Below are positions 16,230-24,969 of a stretch of DNA of 64,000 nucleotides, piece after piece. Origin of the DNA: Lolliginicoccus suaedae (lineage in GTDB: Bacteria; Actinomycetota; Actinomycetes; Mycobacteriales; Mycobacteriaceae); the NCBI RefSeq assembly GCF_008312885.1, contig NZ_VSSO01000002.1:62001-126000 (forward strand), in the 5' to 3' direction. The translations under genes were made by a program, and so were the position numbers. How positions within the stretch are numbered: the stretch's first letter is position 1; every line of letters starts with the position of its first letter. The notes under the pieces are model-generated. The model was not told the origin of the DNA. It did not search any database and saw only the letters and a program-made list of their open reading frames with translations.

Positions 16230-18638
16230 CTATCCCGTGCCGGCCTCGGTGGCCTGGGCTGCTTGCTCGTCCTCGTCCGTGGTGTCCTCCGAGGGCTCGC
16301 TCGCGGCGGTGGTGAGCGGCTGGCTCGATACCGTCTCATCACTGGCGGGATCGTCCGCCGGGGCCGAGGTAGTACCGGTTACCTGGCTGCTCGCGGGGTT
16401 GCGGCCAGAGATCGGCCCGCCCCCGACGCCGGGGGTCTCCTGCTCCTGATTGGTTCCTGCCTCGCCACCCTCGGTGGTGCCACCACCGCCCTGGCCTGGC
16501 TCGGAGGTGGTTCCGCCACCGGTGCCGCCGGTTCCGCCCTCACCGGTCCCCTGGCCGCCGTTGCCGCCGCCGGGCACGGGGATCTCGATGGTCAGGCCGG
16601 GAGCGATCGGGATGGAGACCTCCGTGGTCTCGGTCTCCTCCTCTTCCTCTTCTTCCTCCTCGGTCGTGGTGGGCGGCACGTAGACGGGCACGCCCGCGAC
16701 ACCACCGATCGGATCGGGCTCCGGGAAGTCCTCCCAGGGGGTGTTCATGAGGGCGCCGTCCATCGTGCGCTTCCAGATGGTGGAGGGGAAGCCGGAGCCA
16801 TAGACCTGGCCGCCCCAGGATGTCAGCAGCGGCTCGCCATCGTTGGTGCCGACCCATACCGCGGTGGACAGGGATGGGGTGTAGCCGACCATCCAGGCAT
16901 CACGGTTGTAGCCGGTATCCCCGAGTTGGGTGGTGCCGGTCTTCGATGCGGAGGGCTGGCCACCGATGAGCGCGTTGCCGTTGGAGTAGGCGGCGATCGG
17001 CTCCATCGCCGAGGTCGCGTTGTCGGCCACAGCTTCGCGCAGGCGCCGCTCGCCGTCGGGCTCGCCGCGCTCGAAGAGCAGCCGGCCCTCGGCGTCGACG
17101 ACTCGCTCGACGAAGTAGGGCTCGTGGTAGATGCCCGAGGCGGCGATCGTCGCGTACGCGGAGGCCATGTCGATGGGGCGCACCTGGTACTGGCCGAGCA
17201 CGATGCCGTTGTTGGGCGGGTCGCCCTGCTCGGTGAGCACCTCGAAGTCGAGCTCGGGGATCTCGCGCGGGATGCCGGCCTCGTGGGCTGCTTCCTTCAC
17301 GTCCTGCGGGCCATTGTCGAGCGAGAGCATCAGGCGGTAGAAGGACGTGTTCAACGACTGCTTGAGCGCCTCGGCGATGGAGCAGCGGCCGCAGCTCGCG
17401 TTGGCAACGTTGCTGATGGTGATGCCATTGAGCGTCAGCGGGCTGCTGTCGTAGGGCTGGGTCACCGGGATGCCCTGGTCGAGAGCAGCGAGCAGGGCGA
17501 ACACCTTGAACGTCGAGCCGGTCTGCAGCGGAGCATGGCCGTAGTCGAACCCGGCTCCGTCCTCACCGCCGTAGTAGGCGCGCACGGCACCGGAGCGTGG
17601 GTCGATCGAGACGACGGCCGTGCGCAGGTTCTCGGGCTGCCCGGAGAGCGTGTTGTCCACGGCATTGACCGCGGCGTCCTGGGCGAGGGAATCGATGGTG
17701 GTGGTGATCCGGAGGCCTTGCGTGTTGAGGGTCGTGTCATTGATGCCGAGCGAGCGCAGCTCGTTGATGACCCGGGTGCGGATCAGCCCGTTGGGGCCCG
17801 GCGTCATGGTTTCCTCGCCGACGTCCTCGAGGGCCCGGAACTCGGGGTACTGCGCGGCCGCTCGCTCGCTGGCACTAAGGGCACCGGTCTCCACCATGCC
17901 ATCGAGCACGTAGCCCCACCGTGTCTCGGCCTCCTCGCGATTGAGGGCCGGATCGAGGCGCGAGGGCTGCTGGACGACCGCGGCGAGCACCGCGCTCTCC
18001 TCGGGGGTCAGCTCGGAGACGTCCTTGCCGAAGTAGTAGTCGGCGGCCAGCTCGATGCCGTAGGCGCCGCGGCCGAAGTAGATCGTGTTGAGGTAGGCGA
18101 GCAGGATGTCGTTCTTCGCCCACTCGCGGGACATCTTCGTCGCGATCACGAGCTCGCGCAGCTTGCGCGTCAGGGTCCGCTCGGAGCCGACGAGCGCGTT
18201 CTTGACGTACTGCTGGGTGATCGTGGAGCCACCGCCGGCGTTCTCGCTGCCCAGCAGGTTATCGCGGACCGCTCGGGCAAGCCCGGTGACCGAGAACCCG
18301 GGGTTGGTGTAGAAGTCCCGGTCCTCGGCGGCGATGACGGCGTCGAGCATGTGCTGGGGGATCTCGTCGATCGTGACCTCGGTGCGATTGCCCTCGGCGG
18401 GAACGATGCGCGCGAGCTCCGTCTCGCCGTCCTCCATGTAGATGGTGGCGACCTGGTTGGTCGGGATATCACCGGGCCGGGGCACGCTCGCTGCCATGTA
18501 GAACACCATGAACGTGGCGATGGGAACGATGATGATCAGGACGAGCGCGACCGCGAGGAGCCGCAGGGCCAGGCCGAGCCGGGACTTCTTGCGACGGGCT
18601 GCGCTGCCCCTCGGTGAGGGCTTCTTCGTCGAGCTCAC
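16230..18638 (-). CDS. ponA: class A penicillin-binding protein (PonA1-like)
   Basis: This is a bifunctional peptidoglycan synthase of 802 residues. A basic cytosolic stretch and one transmembrane helix (about residues 23-48) precede the GT51 glycosyltransferase, with catalytic Glu in AAEDRDFYTNPG and GGGSTITQQYVKN. The transpeptidase has GSTFK near residue 378, SLN in KQSLNTSF and KTGTT near residue 567. The last 150 residues are low complexity: a run of nine Glu, then Gly/Thr/Glu-rich sequence, unlike the Pro-rich tail of mycobacterial PonA1. The GTG start has GGGAG about 10 bases upstream. It belongs to the ponA-glycosyltransferase operon. Confidence 0.93.
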   Translation of the reverse strand: MSSTKKPSPRGSAARRKKSRLGLALRLLAVALVLIIIVPIATFMVFYMAASVPRPGDIPTNQVATIYMEDGETELARIVPAEGNRTEVTIDEIPQHMLDAVIAAEDRDFYTNPGFSVTGLARAVRDNLLGSENAGGGSTITQQYVKNALVGSERTLTRKLRELVIATKMSREWAKNDILLAYLNTIYFGRGAYGIELAADYYFGKDVSELTPEESAVLAAVVQQPSRLDPALNREEAETRWGYVLDGMVETGALSASERAAAQYPEFRALEDVGEETMTPGPNGLIRTRVINELRSLGINDTTLNTQGLRITTTIDSLAQDAAVNAVDNTLSGQPENLRTAVVSIDPRSGAVRAYYGGEDGAGFDYGHAPLQTGSTFKVFALLAALDQGIPVTQPYDSSPLTLNGITISNVANASCGRCSIAEALKQSLNTSFYRLMLSLDNGPQDVKEAAHEAGIPREIPELDFEVLTEQGDPPNNGIVLGQYQVRPIDMASAYATIAASGIYHEPYFVERVVDAEGRLLFERGEPDGERRLREAVADNATSAMEPIAAYSNGNALIGGQPSASKTGTTQLGDTGYNRDAWMVGYTPSLSTAVWVGTNDGEPLLTSWGGQVYGSGFPSTIWKRTMDGALMNTPWEDFPEPDPIGGVAGVPVYVPPTTTEEEEEEEEETETTEVSIPIAPGLTIEIPVPGGGNGGQGTGEGGTGGTGGGTTSEPGQGGGGTTEGGEAGTNQEQETPGVGGGPISGRNPASSQVTGTTSAPADDPASDETVSSQPLTTAASEPSEDTTDEDEQAAQATEAGTG

Positions 18639-18677
18639 TTCTGGACTCCCGTTCTTGCGGTGGCGCTCATGGTGCGG

Positions 18678-19097
18678 CTATTCGCTCGCGGTGCGGGCCG
18701 ATGGTCGCTGTTGCTTGCGGCGGGATCGGCGCGGTGGTGCCTCGCCCAGCACGTGGGATTGCACGAGGTGGTTCCATCCACATGTCCGGCACACCTCCAC
18801 GATATGGACCGTGAACTCTTCCTGCACCAGCGCGAGCCTCGCGATCTCCTCGTCGCTGCGCGCCGAGCCCGAGACCGTGCCGAGCCGATCACCGAATACC
18901 CACGATACGAGGGTGAGTTGTTCCTTACGGCAGATCGGGCAGACAACCTCGCTGGGGCGCCCGTGGAACTTCGCCGCCCGCAGGAGGTAGGGGCTCGCAT
19001 CGCAGGCCTCGGCGACTCCGGTCCTCCCCGCGTAGACGTCGGCGAGGACGGAGCGACGCTGGAGCGCGTAGTCCACGGTCTGCCGCTGCGATCGCAC
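18678..19097 (-). CDS. DUF5318 zinc-ribbon protein (Rv0049-like)
   Basis: The 139-residue protein carries CPIC and CRTC pairs about 45 residues apart (VVCPICRKEQLT and VCRTCGWNHLV), forming a probable zinc ribbon. An N-terminal helical region RQTVDYALQRRSVLADVYAGRTGVAEACDASPYLLRAAK precedes it, and the C-terminal tail is basic. The family is conserved upstream of ponA in Mycobacteriales and uncharacterised. The GTG at 19097 has no ribosome binding site. TACTCT sits exactly 6 bases before it, which suggests a leaderless transcript that continues into ponA. Confidence 0.8.
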   Translation of the reverse strand: MRSQRQTVDYALQRRSVLADVYAGRTGVAEACDASPYLLRAAKFHGRPSEVVCPICRKEQLTLVSWVFGDRLGTVSGSARSDEEIARLALVQEEFTVHIVEVCRTCGWNHLVQSHVLGEAPPRRSRRKQQRPSARTASE

Positions 19098-19103
19098 GGG
19101 TCC

Positions 19104-19109
19104 AGAGTA
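19104..19109 (-). promoter_or_regulatory. -10 hexamer TACTCT of a leaderless promoter
   Basis: TACTCT on the minus strand ends 6 bases before the GTG of the DUF5318 gene, the geometry of leaderless actinobacterial promoters (TAnnnT plus 6-7 bases to the start codon). Confidence 0.55.
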
Positions 19110-19285
19110 CGTCGGTGCCTCGCGGGCGCCTCGGCCTGGTGGCCCTTTGCACGCGCGGGCGCCAGTGTGACTGGCCGCACCCGAGGGCTGGAACGGGAAG
19201 CCGCTGGTGACGGGACCATGGAGTGGCGGTTGACACATCGTGGCGCGGAGGTTATGCCGTGGCTAACAAATACGTGCATCGAATA

Positions 19286-19298
19286 TATCGCTGCGATA
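19286..19298. promoter_or_regulatory. candidate PadR operator upstream of padR-ino1
   Basis: TATCGCTGCGATA is a palindrome with 6-base arms around one central base. It is followed after 9 bases by a related half-conserved element (TTATCGCATCGCTGCATA, 19306-19323). Both lie in the 267-base divergent spacer, 42 to 79 bases before the padR start, where an autoregulating PadR dimer would be expected. Assignment to PadR is inference. Confidence 0.45.
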
Positions 19299-19364
19299 CA
19301 GTTGGTTATCGCATCGCTGCATAAGCAGCGGTAGCCAGCACACCGGGACCAGTGAGGGGGAGCC

Positions 19365-19952
19365 GTGCTCGAGCTTGCAGTGCTAGGCCTCCTCAAGGAG
19401 TCCCCCATGCACGGGTACGAGCTGCGCAAGCGCCTGACCGAGCTGCTCGGTCCGTTCCGCGCGTTCTCGTACGGCTCGCTGTACCCCACGCTCCGCAGGA
19501 TGCAAGCGGATGGCCTGATCGCTGAGGATCCCCTCAACGTGGGCCAGGGGCTACGCCGGCGCGCCCGGAAGGTCTATGAGGTCACCGAGGCAGGGCACGC
19601 CCGCTTCGACGAGCTCGTGGCCAACACCGGCCCGCAGAACTACAGCGACGACGGCTTCGGGGTCCACCTGGCGTTCTTCAACCGCACACCGGCCGACGCG
19701 CGGATCCGCATCCTCGAGGGCCGCCGGCGGCAGGTCGAGGAGCGCCGCGAGAGCCTCCGCGAGACCATCGCCCGCATGAGCGGGCATGACCGGTACACCC
19801 GGCAGCTGCACCAGCTCTCGCTCGAATCGAGCGAGCGCGAGGTCCGCTGGCTCAACGAGCTCATCTCCACCGAGACCGCCCCCCAGTCCCACAAATCGAC
19901 AACGCCAACGAGCGAGCTTCACCAGACAGAAGGAGAACCCGACCATGGGTGA
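19365..19952 (+). CDS. PadR-family transcriptional regulator
   Basis: The 195-residue product has an N-terminal winged helix ([52 protein letters not shown]), a wing ending in [17 protein letters not shown], and a C-terminal dimerisation coil with two long Arg/Glu-rich helices. This is a Vinson-type PadR repressor and the orthologue of mycobacterial Rv0047c, always next to ino1. The GTG start has GAGGGGGA upstream. The 3' end overlaps ino1 by 8 bases, so the pair is co-transcribed and PadR probably governs inositol synthesis. Operator-like repeats lie upstream. Confidence 0.88.
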   Translation: MLELAVLGLLKESPMHGYELRKRLTELLGPFRAFSYGSLYPTLRRMQADGLIAEDPLNVGQGLRRRARKVYEVTEAGHARFDELVANTGPQNYSDDGFGVHLAFFNRTPADARIRILEGRRRQVEERRESLRETIARMSGHDRYTRQLHQLSLESSEREVRWLNELISTETAPQSHKSTTPTSELHQTEGEPDHG

Positions 19953-21030
19953 GAAAAAGGTACGCGTCGCCATAGCGGGTGTAGGCAACTGCGCCTCCTC
20001 GCTTGTGCAGGGCGTCGAATACTACAAGGACGCTGACGCCAGCTCGACCGTCCCCGGACTGATGCACGTGCAGTTCGGCGAGTACCACATCAGTGATGTG
20101 GAGTTCGTCGCCGCGTTCGATGTCGATGCCAAGAAGGTCGGGTTCGACCTTTCCGAGGCCATCAACGCCAGCGAGAACAACACCATCAAGATCGCCGACG
20201 TGCCGCCGACCGGCGTCAGTGTCCAGCGCGGGCCGACCCTCGACGGCATCGGCAAGTACTATGCCGAGACCATCGAGCTCTCCGACGCCGAGTCGGTCGA
20301 CGTGGTACAGGCGCTCAAGGACACGAAGGCCGACGTCCTCGTCTCCTACCTTCCCGTGGGCTCCGAGGAGGCGGACAAGTTCTACGCGCAGTGCGCCATC
20401 GACGCGGGCGTGGCGTTCGTCAACGCGCTGCCCGTCTTCATCGCCTCCGACCCCGTCTGGGCGAAGAAGTTCGAGGACGCTGGCATCCCGATCGTCGGTG
20501 ACGACATCAAGTCGCAGGTCGGCGCGACCATAACGCACCGCGTGATGGCCAAGCTGTTCGAGGACCGTGGCGTCGCGCTCGACCGCACCTACCAGCTCAA
20601 TGTCGGCGGCAACATGGACTTCAAGAACATGCTCGAGCGCGAGCGCCTCGAGTCCAAGAAGGTCTCCAAGACCCAGGCCGTCACCTCGAACCTGAGCGGC
20701 TCGCTGTCGGGCAAGATCCATGACCGCAACGTCCACATCGGCCCCTCCGACTACGTCGAGTGGCTCGATGACCGCAAGTGGGCGTACGTGCGCCTCGAGG
20801 GCCGCGCCTTCGGCGACGTGCCCATCAACCTCGAGTACAAGCTCGAGGTGTGGGACTCCCCCAACTCGGCCGGCATCATCATCGACGCCGTGCGTGCCGC
20901 CAAGATCGCCCTGGATCGCGGCGTGGGCGGGCCAGTCTTCTCGGCCTCCTCGTACCTGATGAAGAGCCCCCCGAAGCAGCTCGCCGACGATGTCGCGCGC
21001 GCCCAGCTCGAGGACTTCATCAGCAACTGA
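19945..21030 (+). CDS. ino1: myo-inositol-1-phosphate synthase
   Basis: This 361-residue enzyme converts glucose 6-phosphate to inositol 1-phosphate using NAD, the committed step to phosphatidylinositol, PI-mannosides and mycothiol. [17 protein letters not shown] is the dinucleotide-binding loop, and the family motif [12 protein letters not shown] follows near residue 220. [15 protein letters not shown] and [22 protein letters not shown] are further conserved stretches. It has the full length of the short bacterial form. AGGAGA lies 8 bases before the ATG at 19945. Confidence 0.97.
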   Translation: MGEKKVRVAIAGVGNCASSLVQGVEYYKDADASSTVPGLMHVQFGEYHISDVEFVAAFDVDAKKVGFDLSEAINASENNTIKIADVPPTGVSVQRGPTLDGIGKYYAETIELSDAESVDVVQALKDTKADVLVSYLPVGSEEADKFYAQCAIDAGVAFVNALPVFIASDPVWAKKFEDAGIPIVGDDIKSQVGATITHRVMAKLFEDRGVALDRTYQLNVGGNMDFKNMLERERLESKKVSKTQAVTSNLSGSLSGKIHDRNVHIGPSDYVEWLDDRKWAYVRLEGRAFGDVPINLEYKLEVWDSPNSAGIIIDAVRAAKIALDRGVGGPVFSASSYLMKSPPKQLADDVARAQLEDFISN

Positions 21031-21200
21031 TGCCACGCCAGCGCGAGCTGGCCCAGCATGACCAGCGCCCCGGGAACCTCCACGGTCCCGGGGTGCTGCC
21101 ATTCCCGGCTGCCTGCCCGCGCGTGGTCCGAATGTTTGAAGCACGCGCAACCGGGGCATCCCTTCTGTGACCCGTCCTCGAGCGCAGGAGAAGCAGCATC

Positions 21201-21596
21201 ATGGACAAGCACGTGCCCCGCGACCCCGAGGACATCACCGGCGGGGAGCAGATCGCCACCACGCCGCAGGACGCTCGGGAGAACGTGGAGGCCGATCGGC
21301 TCGCTTCCAGCGATAGCCCCATGCCTGGCGAGGAGCAACCGCCGCCAGCGGGCAGCCCCGCTGCCGCCGGTCAGTCCGCATCGCGTCCGGCCGAGAGCGG
21401 CGAGCCCGCGGAGGACGAGGATGAGGACGAGAAGAAGGTCATGGGCCAGCCCAGCGTGATGCCTGGCACCCACGGCGCCGTAGCGGGAACAGCGTTCTCG
21501 CATCTCGTCGAGGATGACGAGACGGCCAATCGCAATCCGGCGGTCGCTGCGCAACTGGATAACAAGCGCGAGGAAGACCGGAAGGACGGCAAGTAG
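21201..21596 (+). CDS. acidic, disordered actinobacterial protein
   Basis: The 131-residue product is rich in Glu, Asp, Pro and Ala. Residues 1-75 look disordered, with an EDEDEDEKK run near 73-80. A more conserved-looking patch VMGQPSVMPGTHGAVAGTAFSHLVEDDE follows, then a charged tail. No known domain, signal peptide or membrane segment is seen. The gene stands 171 bases after ino1 with AGGAGAAGC upstream. The function is unknown. Confidence 0.6.
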   Translation: MDKHVPRDPEDITGGEQIATTPQDARENVEADRLASSDSPMPGEEQPPPAGSPAAAGQSASRPAESGEPAEDEDEDEKKVMGQPSVMPGTHGAVAGTAFSHLVEDDETANRNPAVAAQLDNKREEDRKDGK

Positions 21597-21622
21597 GCTC
21601 GCGCCCGCCTGCTCCCCCGCCT

Positions 21623-23611
21623 TTACTCCCCCGCCTGCTGCACCTCGGCCGATACACGTTCGGCGGCCTCGTCGGCGACCTGTCGCGAGAGCACGCCGGA
21701 CTCCGCCATGTGATGGAGCTCCTCGACGATGGCGATGCGGCTGAGCGCCTTGGCCTGCCGCCGGCGCAGCACCCGCTCATCCAGCGCGCTGGAGGTGCCC
21801 ATGTCCTCGAGGGTCTCGCTGGCACGCTCCTCCCAGTGGATGAAGAGATCCTTCGCGGCATCGACATTCGCGACCTCGACATTGGGGAGCGTCTTGAACA
21901 GCTCGAGCTCCTCGGCTGCCTTGTGGGCGGCTAGCCGTCGCGCGGAGATCTCGATGTAGCTGACCTCGTGCAGGTCCTCCCCGAGCGGCGGCGGCAGCTT
22001 GCCGAGGGACCACCTGTGCAAGAGCGCGTACCAGGGCAGGCGGGCACGGCGCGCATCGTCGACGCGCAGGGTTCCGCTCTCGACCTCCTCGATCTCATCA
22101 TCGATCTCCTGCATGAGGGTTCGGGTGGCGATGGGCGGCAGGAGGCCGGCGTCGCTGAGGTTCTGATAGGTCTCGCGCTCGATGTGCAGGCCGCGCAGCA
22201 TGAGCACATTGACCTGCTCCTCGCCGCTGAGATCGGTGCGGTTGAGCTGATCGCGGGCATCGGCCTCGGCGACGTCGAGGTGGGCGGCAACGAGGTCATC
22301 GTGGAAGTTGAGGTCGTCGAGCTTGTCGCGGGCGGCGCGGACGCCGACCATGCGGCCGAGCGATTCGAGGTACTCGTCGGTGCGGCTGGGCTTGTCGAGG
22401 CCGAGCGCATGCACGACGAACGAGATCGTGGTGGCGTTGACCAGCAGCGTGGCCAGCACGACGCCGCCGGTCATGGCGATGAACTCGTCGCGCCATTCGA
22501 GCTCGTCGGGCAGCGAGAGCGCGAGAGCGAGGGCGACGCCACCGCGCAGCCCGCCCCAGACGACGACGGCGGAGTTGCGGTTGCCGACCTTCGGGATACG
22601 AGCGAGCCGCTCGAGCATGATGACGACCGGGATGACTCCGAGCGGCCGGGAGATGAGCACCGCGGCGAGGCCGATGAGGATGGCGACGAGGTTCTCGCGG
22701 AGGATGTCGAAGTCGAGCGCGATGCCGATGAAGAGGAACAGCAGCGCGTTGGCCATGTAGCCGAGCGATTCCCACAGCTCGCGGAGCAGGTCACGGGCGG
22801 CATGCTGGGCACGGCTCTCGAGGAGGCCACCAACCGTGATGCCCGCGGCAACGGCGGCCATGACGCCGGACGCCTCGAGGATTGCCTCGGCGAAGACGAA
22901 GGAGCCGTAGGCGACCGCGATGGACATGGCGGCCGCGGCGAGCCTGTCGAGGAAGGGCAGGAGCATCACCGCGAGGGTGCCGACGATGGCACCAGTCAGG
23001 ATTCCGCCCACCACGACGATGACGAAGTCGGTGATCCCGGCGCCGACGGAGAGCGTGCCAGTGACCGCTGCGACGGCGAGGATGTTGTAGAGCACGATGG
23101 CGACACCGTCATTGAGCAGGCTTTCCCCCTCGACGAGGGTGAGCAGCCGCTTGGGCACGCCGAGCTCGCGGAAGATCGCGACCACCGCGACGGGGTCCGT
23201 GGCGGAGATGAGGACACCGAAGAGCAGCGCGGCGAGGATGGGGGTGCCGAGCAGCGCGGTGAGGCTGAGCCCGACGACTGTCGCGGAGATGACGAGCGCG
23301 GCGGAAGCGAGCGCGCTGATGGCGAGCAGGTTGCGCATGAACTCGCGGGTGGAGAGGCCGAGGGCTGCCTCGAAGATCAGGATCGGCAGGAACAGGTTGA
23401 TGAGCAGTTCCTTGAACCCGTCCCCGGTGAGGAAGTCCGAGACGACGAGGTTGGCGCCCATCTCGGTGGCGAGGAGCCCCGCGACGGCGAGGACGATGGT
23501 GAGCTGGATATGCGCCCGCCGGGTGACGAGGCTGATCAGGACGGCCGCGCCGAGGAGGAGTGACACCTCGAGAAGCGCGGTGGGGAGTTTCTCGACCAGC
23601 TCGTTGGGCAT
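21623..23611 (-). CDS. Na+/H+ antiporter, CPA1 family
   Basis: The product has 662 residues. About twelve transmembrane helices cover residues 1-410, with ISATDPVAVVAIFRELGVPKRLLTLVEGESLLNDGVAIVLY containing the conserved acidic ion-binding Asp-Pro and the NDG motif, and VWGGLRGGVALALALSLP further on. The last 250 residues form a hydrophilic, helical cytosolic regulatory domain. It exchanges monovalent cations for protons to control pH or salt. It is monocistronic. Its spacer (23612-23785) contains an ATCCGGT/ACCGGAT inverted repeat (23662-23681) of unknown role. Confidence 0.9.
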   Translation of the reverse strand: MPNELVEKLPTALLEVSLLLGAAVLISLVTRRAHIQLTIVLAVAGLLATEMGANLVVSDFLTGDGFKELLINLFLPILIFEAALGLSTREFMRNLLAISALASAALVISATVVGLSLTALLGTPILAALLFGVLISATDPVAVVAIFRELGVPKRLLTLVEGESLLNDGVAIVLYNILAVAAVTGTLSVGAGITDFVIVVVGGILTGAIVGTLAVMLLPFLDRLAAAAMSIAVAYGSFVFAEAILEASGVMAAVAAGITVGGLLESRAQHAARDLLRELWESLGYMANALLFLFIGIALDFDILRENLVAILIGLAAVLISRPLGVIPVVIMLERLARIPKVGNRNSAVVVWGGLRGGVALALALSLPDELEWRDEFIAMTGGVVLATLLVNATTISFVVHALGLDKPSRTDEYLESLGRMVGVRAARDKLDDLNFHDDLVAAHLDVAEADARDQLNRTDLSGEEQVNVLMLRGLHIERETYQNLSDAGLLPPIATRTLMQEIDDEIEEVESGTLRVDDARRARLPWYALLHRWSLGKLPPPLGEDLHEVSYIEISARRLAAHKAAEELELFKTLPNVEVANVDAAKDLFIHWEERASETLEDMGTSSALDERVLRRRQAKALSRIAIVEELHHMAESGVLSRQVADEAAERVSAEVQQAGE

Positions 23612-23722
23612 GGCTCACCTCGGGTTACGCCGTTGTTGATCTAACGGTGCTCCTCAAGATCATCCGGTGTCAATACCGGATATTCAGGGCGCGACGATAT
23701 GGGGTCCGCCACACCCTATTTT

Positions 23723-23737
23723 CATAGTTAAACTATG
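23723..23737. promoter_or_regulatory. 15-bp palindrome, candidate operator
   Basis: CATAGTTAAACTATG has perfect 7-base arms around a central A. It lies 48 bases before the start of a small plus-strand gene and 111 bases upstream of the antiporter start, in an AT-richer patch with promoter-like sequence. It is a plausible repressor site for the small gene. Confidence 0.45.
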
Positions 23738-23785
23738 GATCTAGGCTGAGGGGAAGAGCCCCCTTCACGCTTCCAGGAGCAGCCC

Positions 23786-23962
23786 ATGACGACGACCACC
23801 GCGCACGAGCACCCATCGCTCGCCCGCATCTTCCGCGACCAGCCCCTCCCCGTCTGGATCACCGCCTTCGCCGCCGTCGTGCTGGCTTACCGCGAATCAG
23901 CTGCCCCCGAGGCCGATCCCCACGAGGTGCCCGCGCTCGCCGCTGCCGCCGGAGCCGACTAG
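23786..23962 (+). CDS. short protein of unknown function with one hydrophobic segment
   Basis: This 58-codon gene starts at an ATG with AGGAG 6 bases upstream. It encodes MTTTTAHEHPSLARIFRDQP, a hydrophobic stretch (LPVWITAFAAVVLAYR, about residues 21-36) and an acidic/Ala-rich tail. Ribosome binding site, promoter palindrome and codon usage support a real gene, but no family is recognised. It may be a small membrane-associated peptide. It lies 54 bases before the F420-type oxidoreductase and could be co-transcribed with it. Confidence 0.5.
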   Translation: MTTTTAHEHPSLARIFRDQPLPVWITAFAAVVLAYRESAAPEADPHEVPALAAAAGAD

Positions 23963-24016
23963 GGCAAAACAGTCACAGGGGTGCGCGAGCGCGTGACCGC
24001 TGCCACACTGGTAGCC

Positions 24017-24793
24017 ATGCAGCGACCGATACGCATTGGTGTGCAGATCCAGCCGCAGCACGCGCCCGACTACGCGCTCCTCCGCGATGCCGTGATGCGC
24101 GTGGAGGATGCCGGCGCCGACGTGGTGTTCAACTGGGACCACTTCTTCCCCCTCTACGGCGATCCCGACGGCCCGCACTTCGAATGCTGGACCATGCTCG
24201 CCGCCTGGGCCGAGCAGACCGAGTCGATCGAGTTCGGCGCGCTGGTCACGTGCAACAGCTACCGCAACCCCGAGCTGCTCGCCGACATGGCCCGCACCGT
24301 CGATCACATCTCGGGCGGACGGCTCATCCTCGGCATCGGCTCCGGCTGGTTCGAGCGCGACTACACCGAGTACGGATACGAGTTCGGCACCAAGGGCTCT
24401 CGCCTCAACGACCTCGCGGAGAGCCTGCCCCGCATCGAGAAGCGCCTCGGCCAGCTCAACCCCGCCCCCACCCGCGATATCCCCGTGCTCATCGGCGGCG
24501 GCGGCGTGCGCAAGACCCTTAGGCTCGTCGCGAAGCACGCAGGGATCTGGCACTCCTTCGGCGATGCCGAGACGTTCGCCTACAAGTCCGGAGTGCTCGC
24601 CGAGCACTGCGCTGCCGTGGGACGGGACCCTGCCGAGATCGAGCGCTCCATCCAGCTGCCCGAGGACCTCGACGACGCTCGCGAGTACATCGACGCCGGC
24701 GCCTCGCTGTTCACCATCCCGGTCAACGGCCCCGACTATGACCTCACGCCCGTGATCAAGGCCATCGCCTGGCGGGACAGCCTCAACGGGTAG
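24017..24793 (+). CDS. LLM-class F420-dependent oxidoreductase (TIGR03560-like)
   Basis: This 258-residue luciferase-like protein starts MQRPIRIGVQIQPQHAPDY. It contains ADVVFNWDHFFPLYG, DHISGGRLILGIGSGWFERDYTEYGYEFG and PVLIGGGGVRKTLRLVAKHA, a pattern of F420-dependent oxidoreductases in actinobacteria. It differs from the enzyme at 534-1460 in length and in the DHFFPLYG loop. The substrate is unknown. The ATG at 24017 is where homology begins; there is no ribosome binding site. The upstream in-frame start at 23981 adds 12 residues without support. Confidence 0.82.
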   Translation: MQRPIRIGVQIQPQHAPDYALLRDAVMRVEDAGADVVFNWDHFFPLYGDPDGPHFECWTMLAAWAEQTESIEFGALVTCNSYRNPELLADMARTVDHISGGRLILGIGSGWFERDYTEYGYEFGTKGSRLNDLAESLPRIEKRLGQLNPAPTRDIPVLIGGGGVRKTLRLVAKHAGIWHSFGDAETFAYKSGVLAEHCAAVGRDPAEIERSIQLPEDLDDAREYIDAGASLFTIPVNGPDYDLTPVIKAIAWRDSLNG

Positions 24794-24846
24794 TCGGCAG
24801 GGCGAGCGCGAGTGTGGCCCCGCACGGGAGCCCGCTCGGGGAACCC

Positions 24847-24900
24847 GCGAGTGTGCGAGAAACGACAGGATTGAGCACGAAAGCTGTCGTTTTTCGCACA
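24847..24900. repeat. palindromic repeat, family B copy 1
   Basis: The arms TGTGCGAGAAACGACAG and CTGTCGTTTTTCGCACA pair with one G-T wobble around a 15-base loop. The element sits in the convergent gap after the F420-type gene. It shares GCGAGTGTGCGA and ACGACAG with the copy at 31672-31730. It may be a bidirectional terminator or a dispersed palindromic unit. Confidence 0.75.
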
Positions 24901-24901
24901 T

Positions 24902-24947
24902 CCGCGGCCGCGCAGGCAGCACACCCGCGGCCGCGCAGGCAGCACAT
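24902..24947. repeat. tandem duplication of a 23-base unit
   Basis: Two adjacent 23-base units beginning CCGCGGCCGCGCAGGCAGCA differ only in the last base. They follow the family B palindrome directly and end 22 bases before the hydrolase stop codon. Confidence 0.7.
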
Positions 24948-24969
24948 GCGCCGCCAGCCCCCGAGAAAG

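Noticed and set aside
15870-18617. Very long open frame on the plus strand opposite ponA and the GT87 gene
   Set aside because: Its translation is Gly/Arg/Val/Asp-rich without domain motifs and lies fully antisense to two well-recognised genes. It is a by-product of high-GC codon usage.
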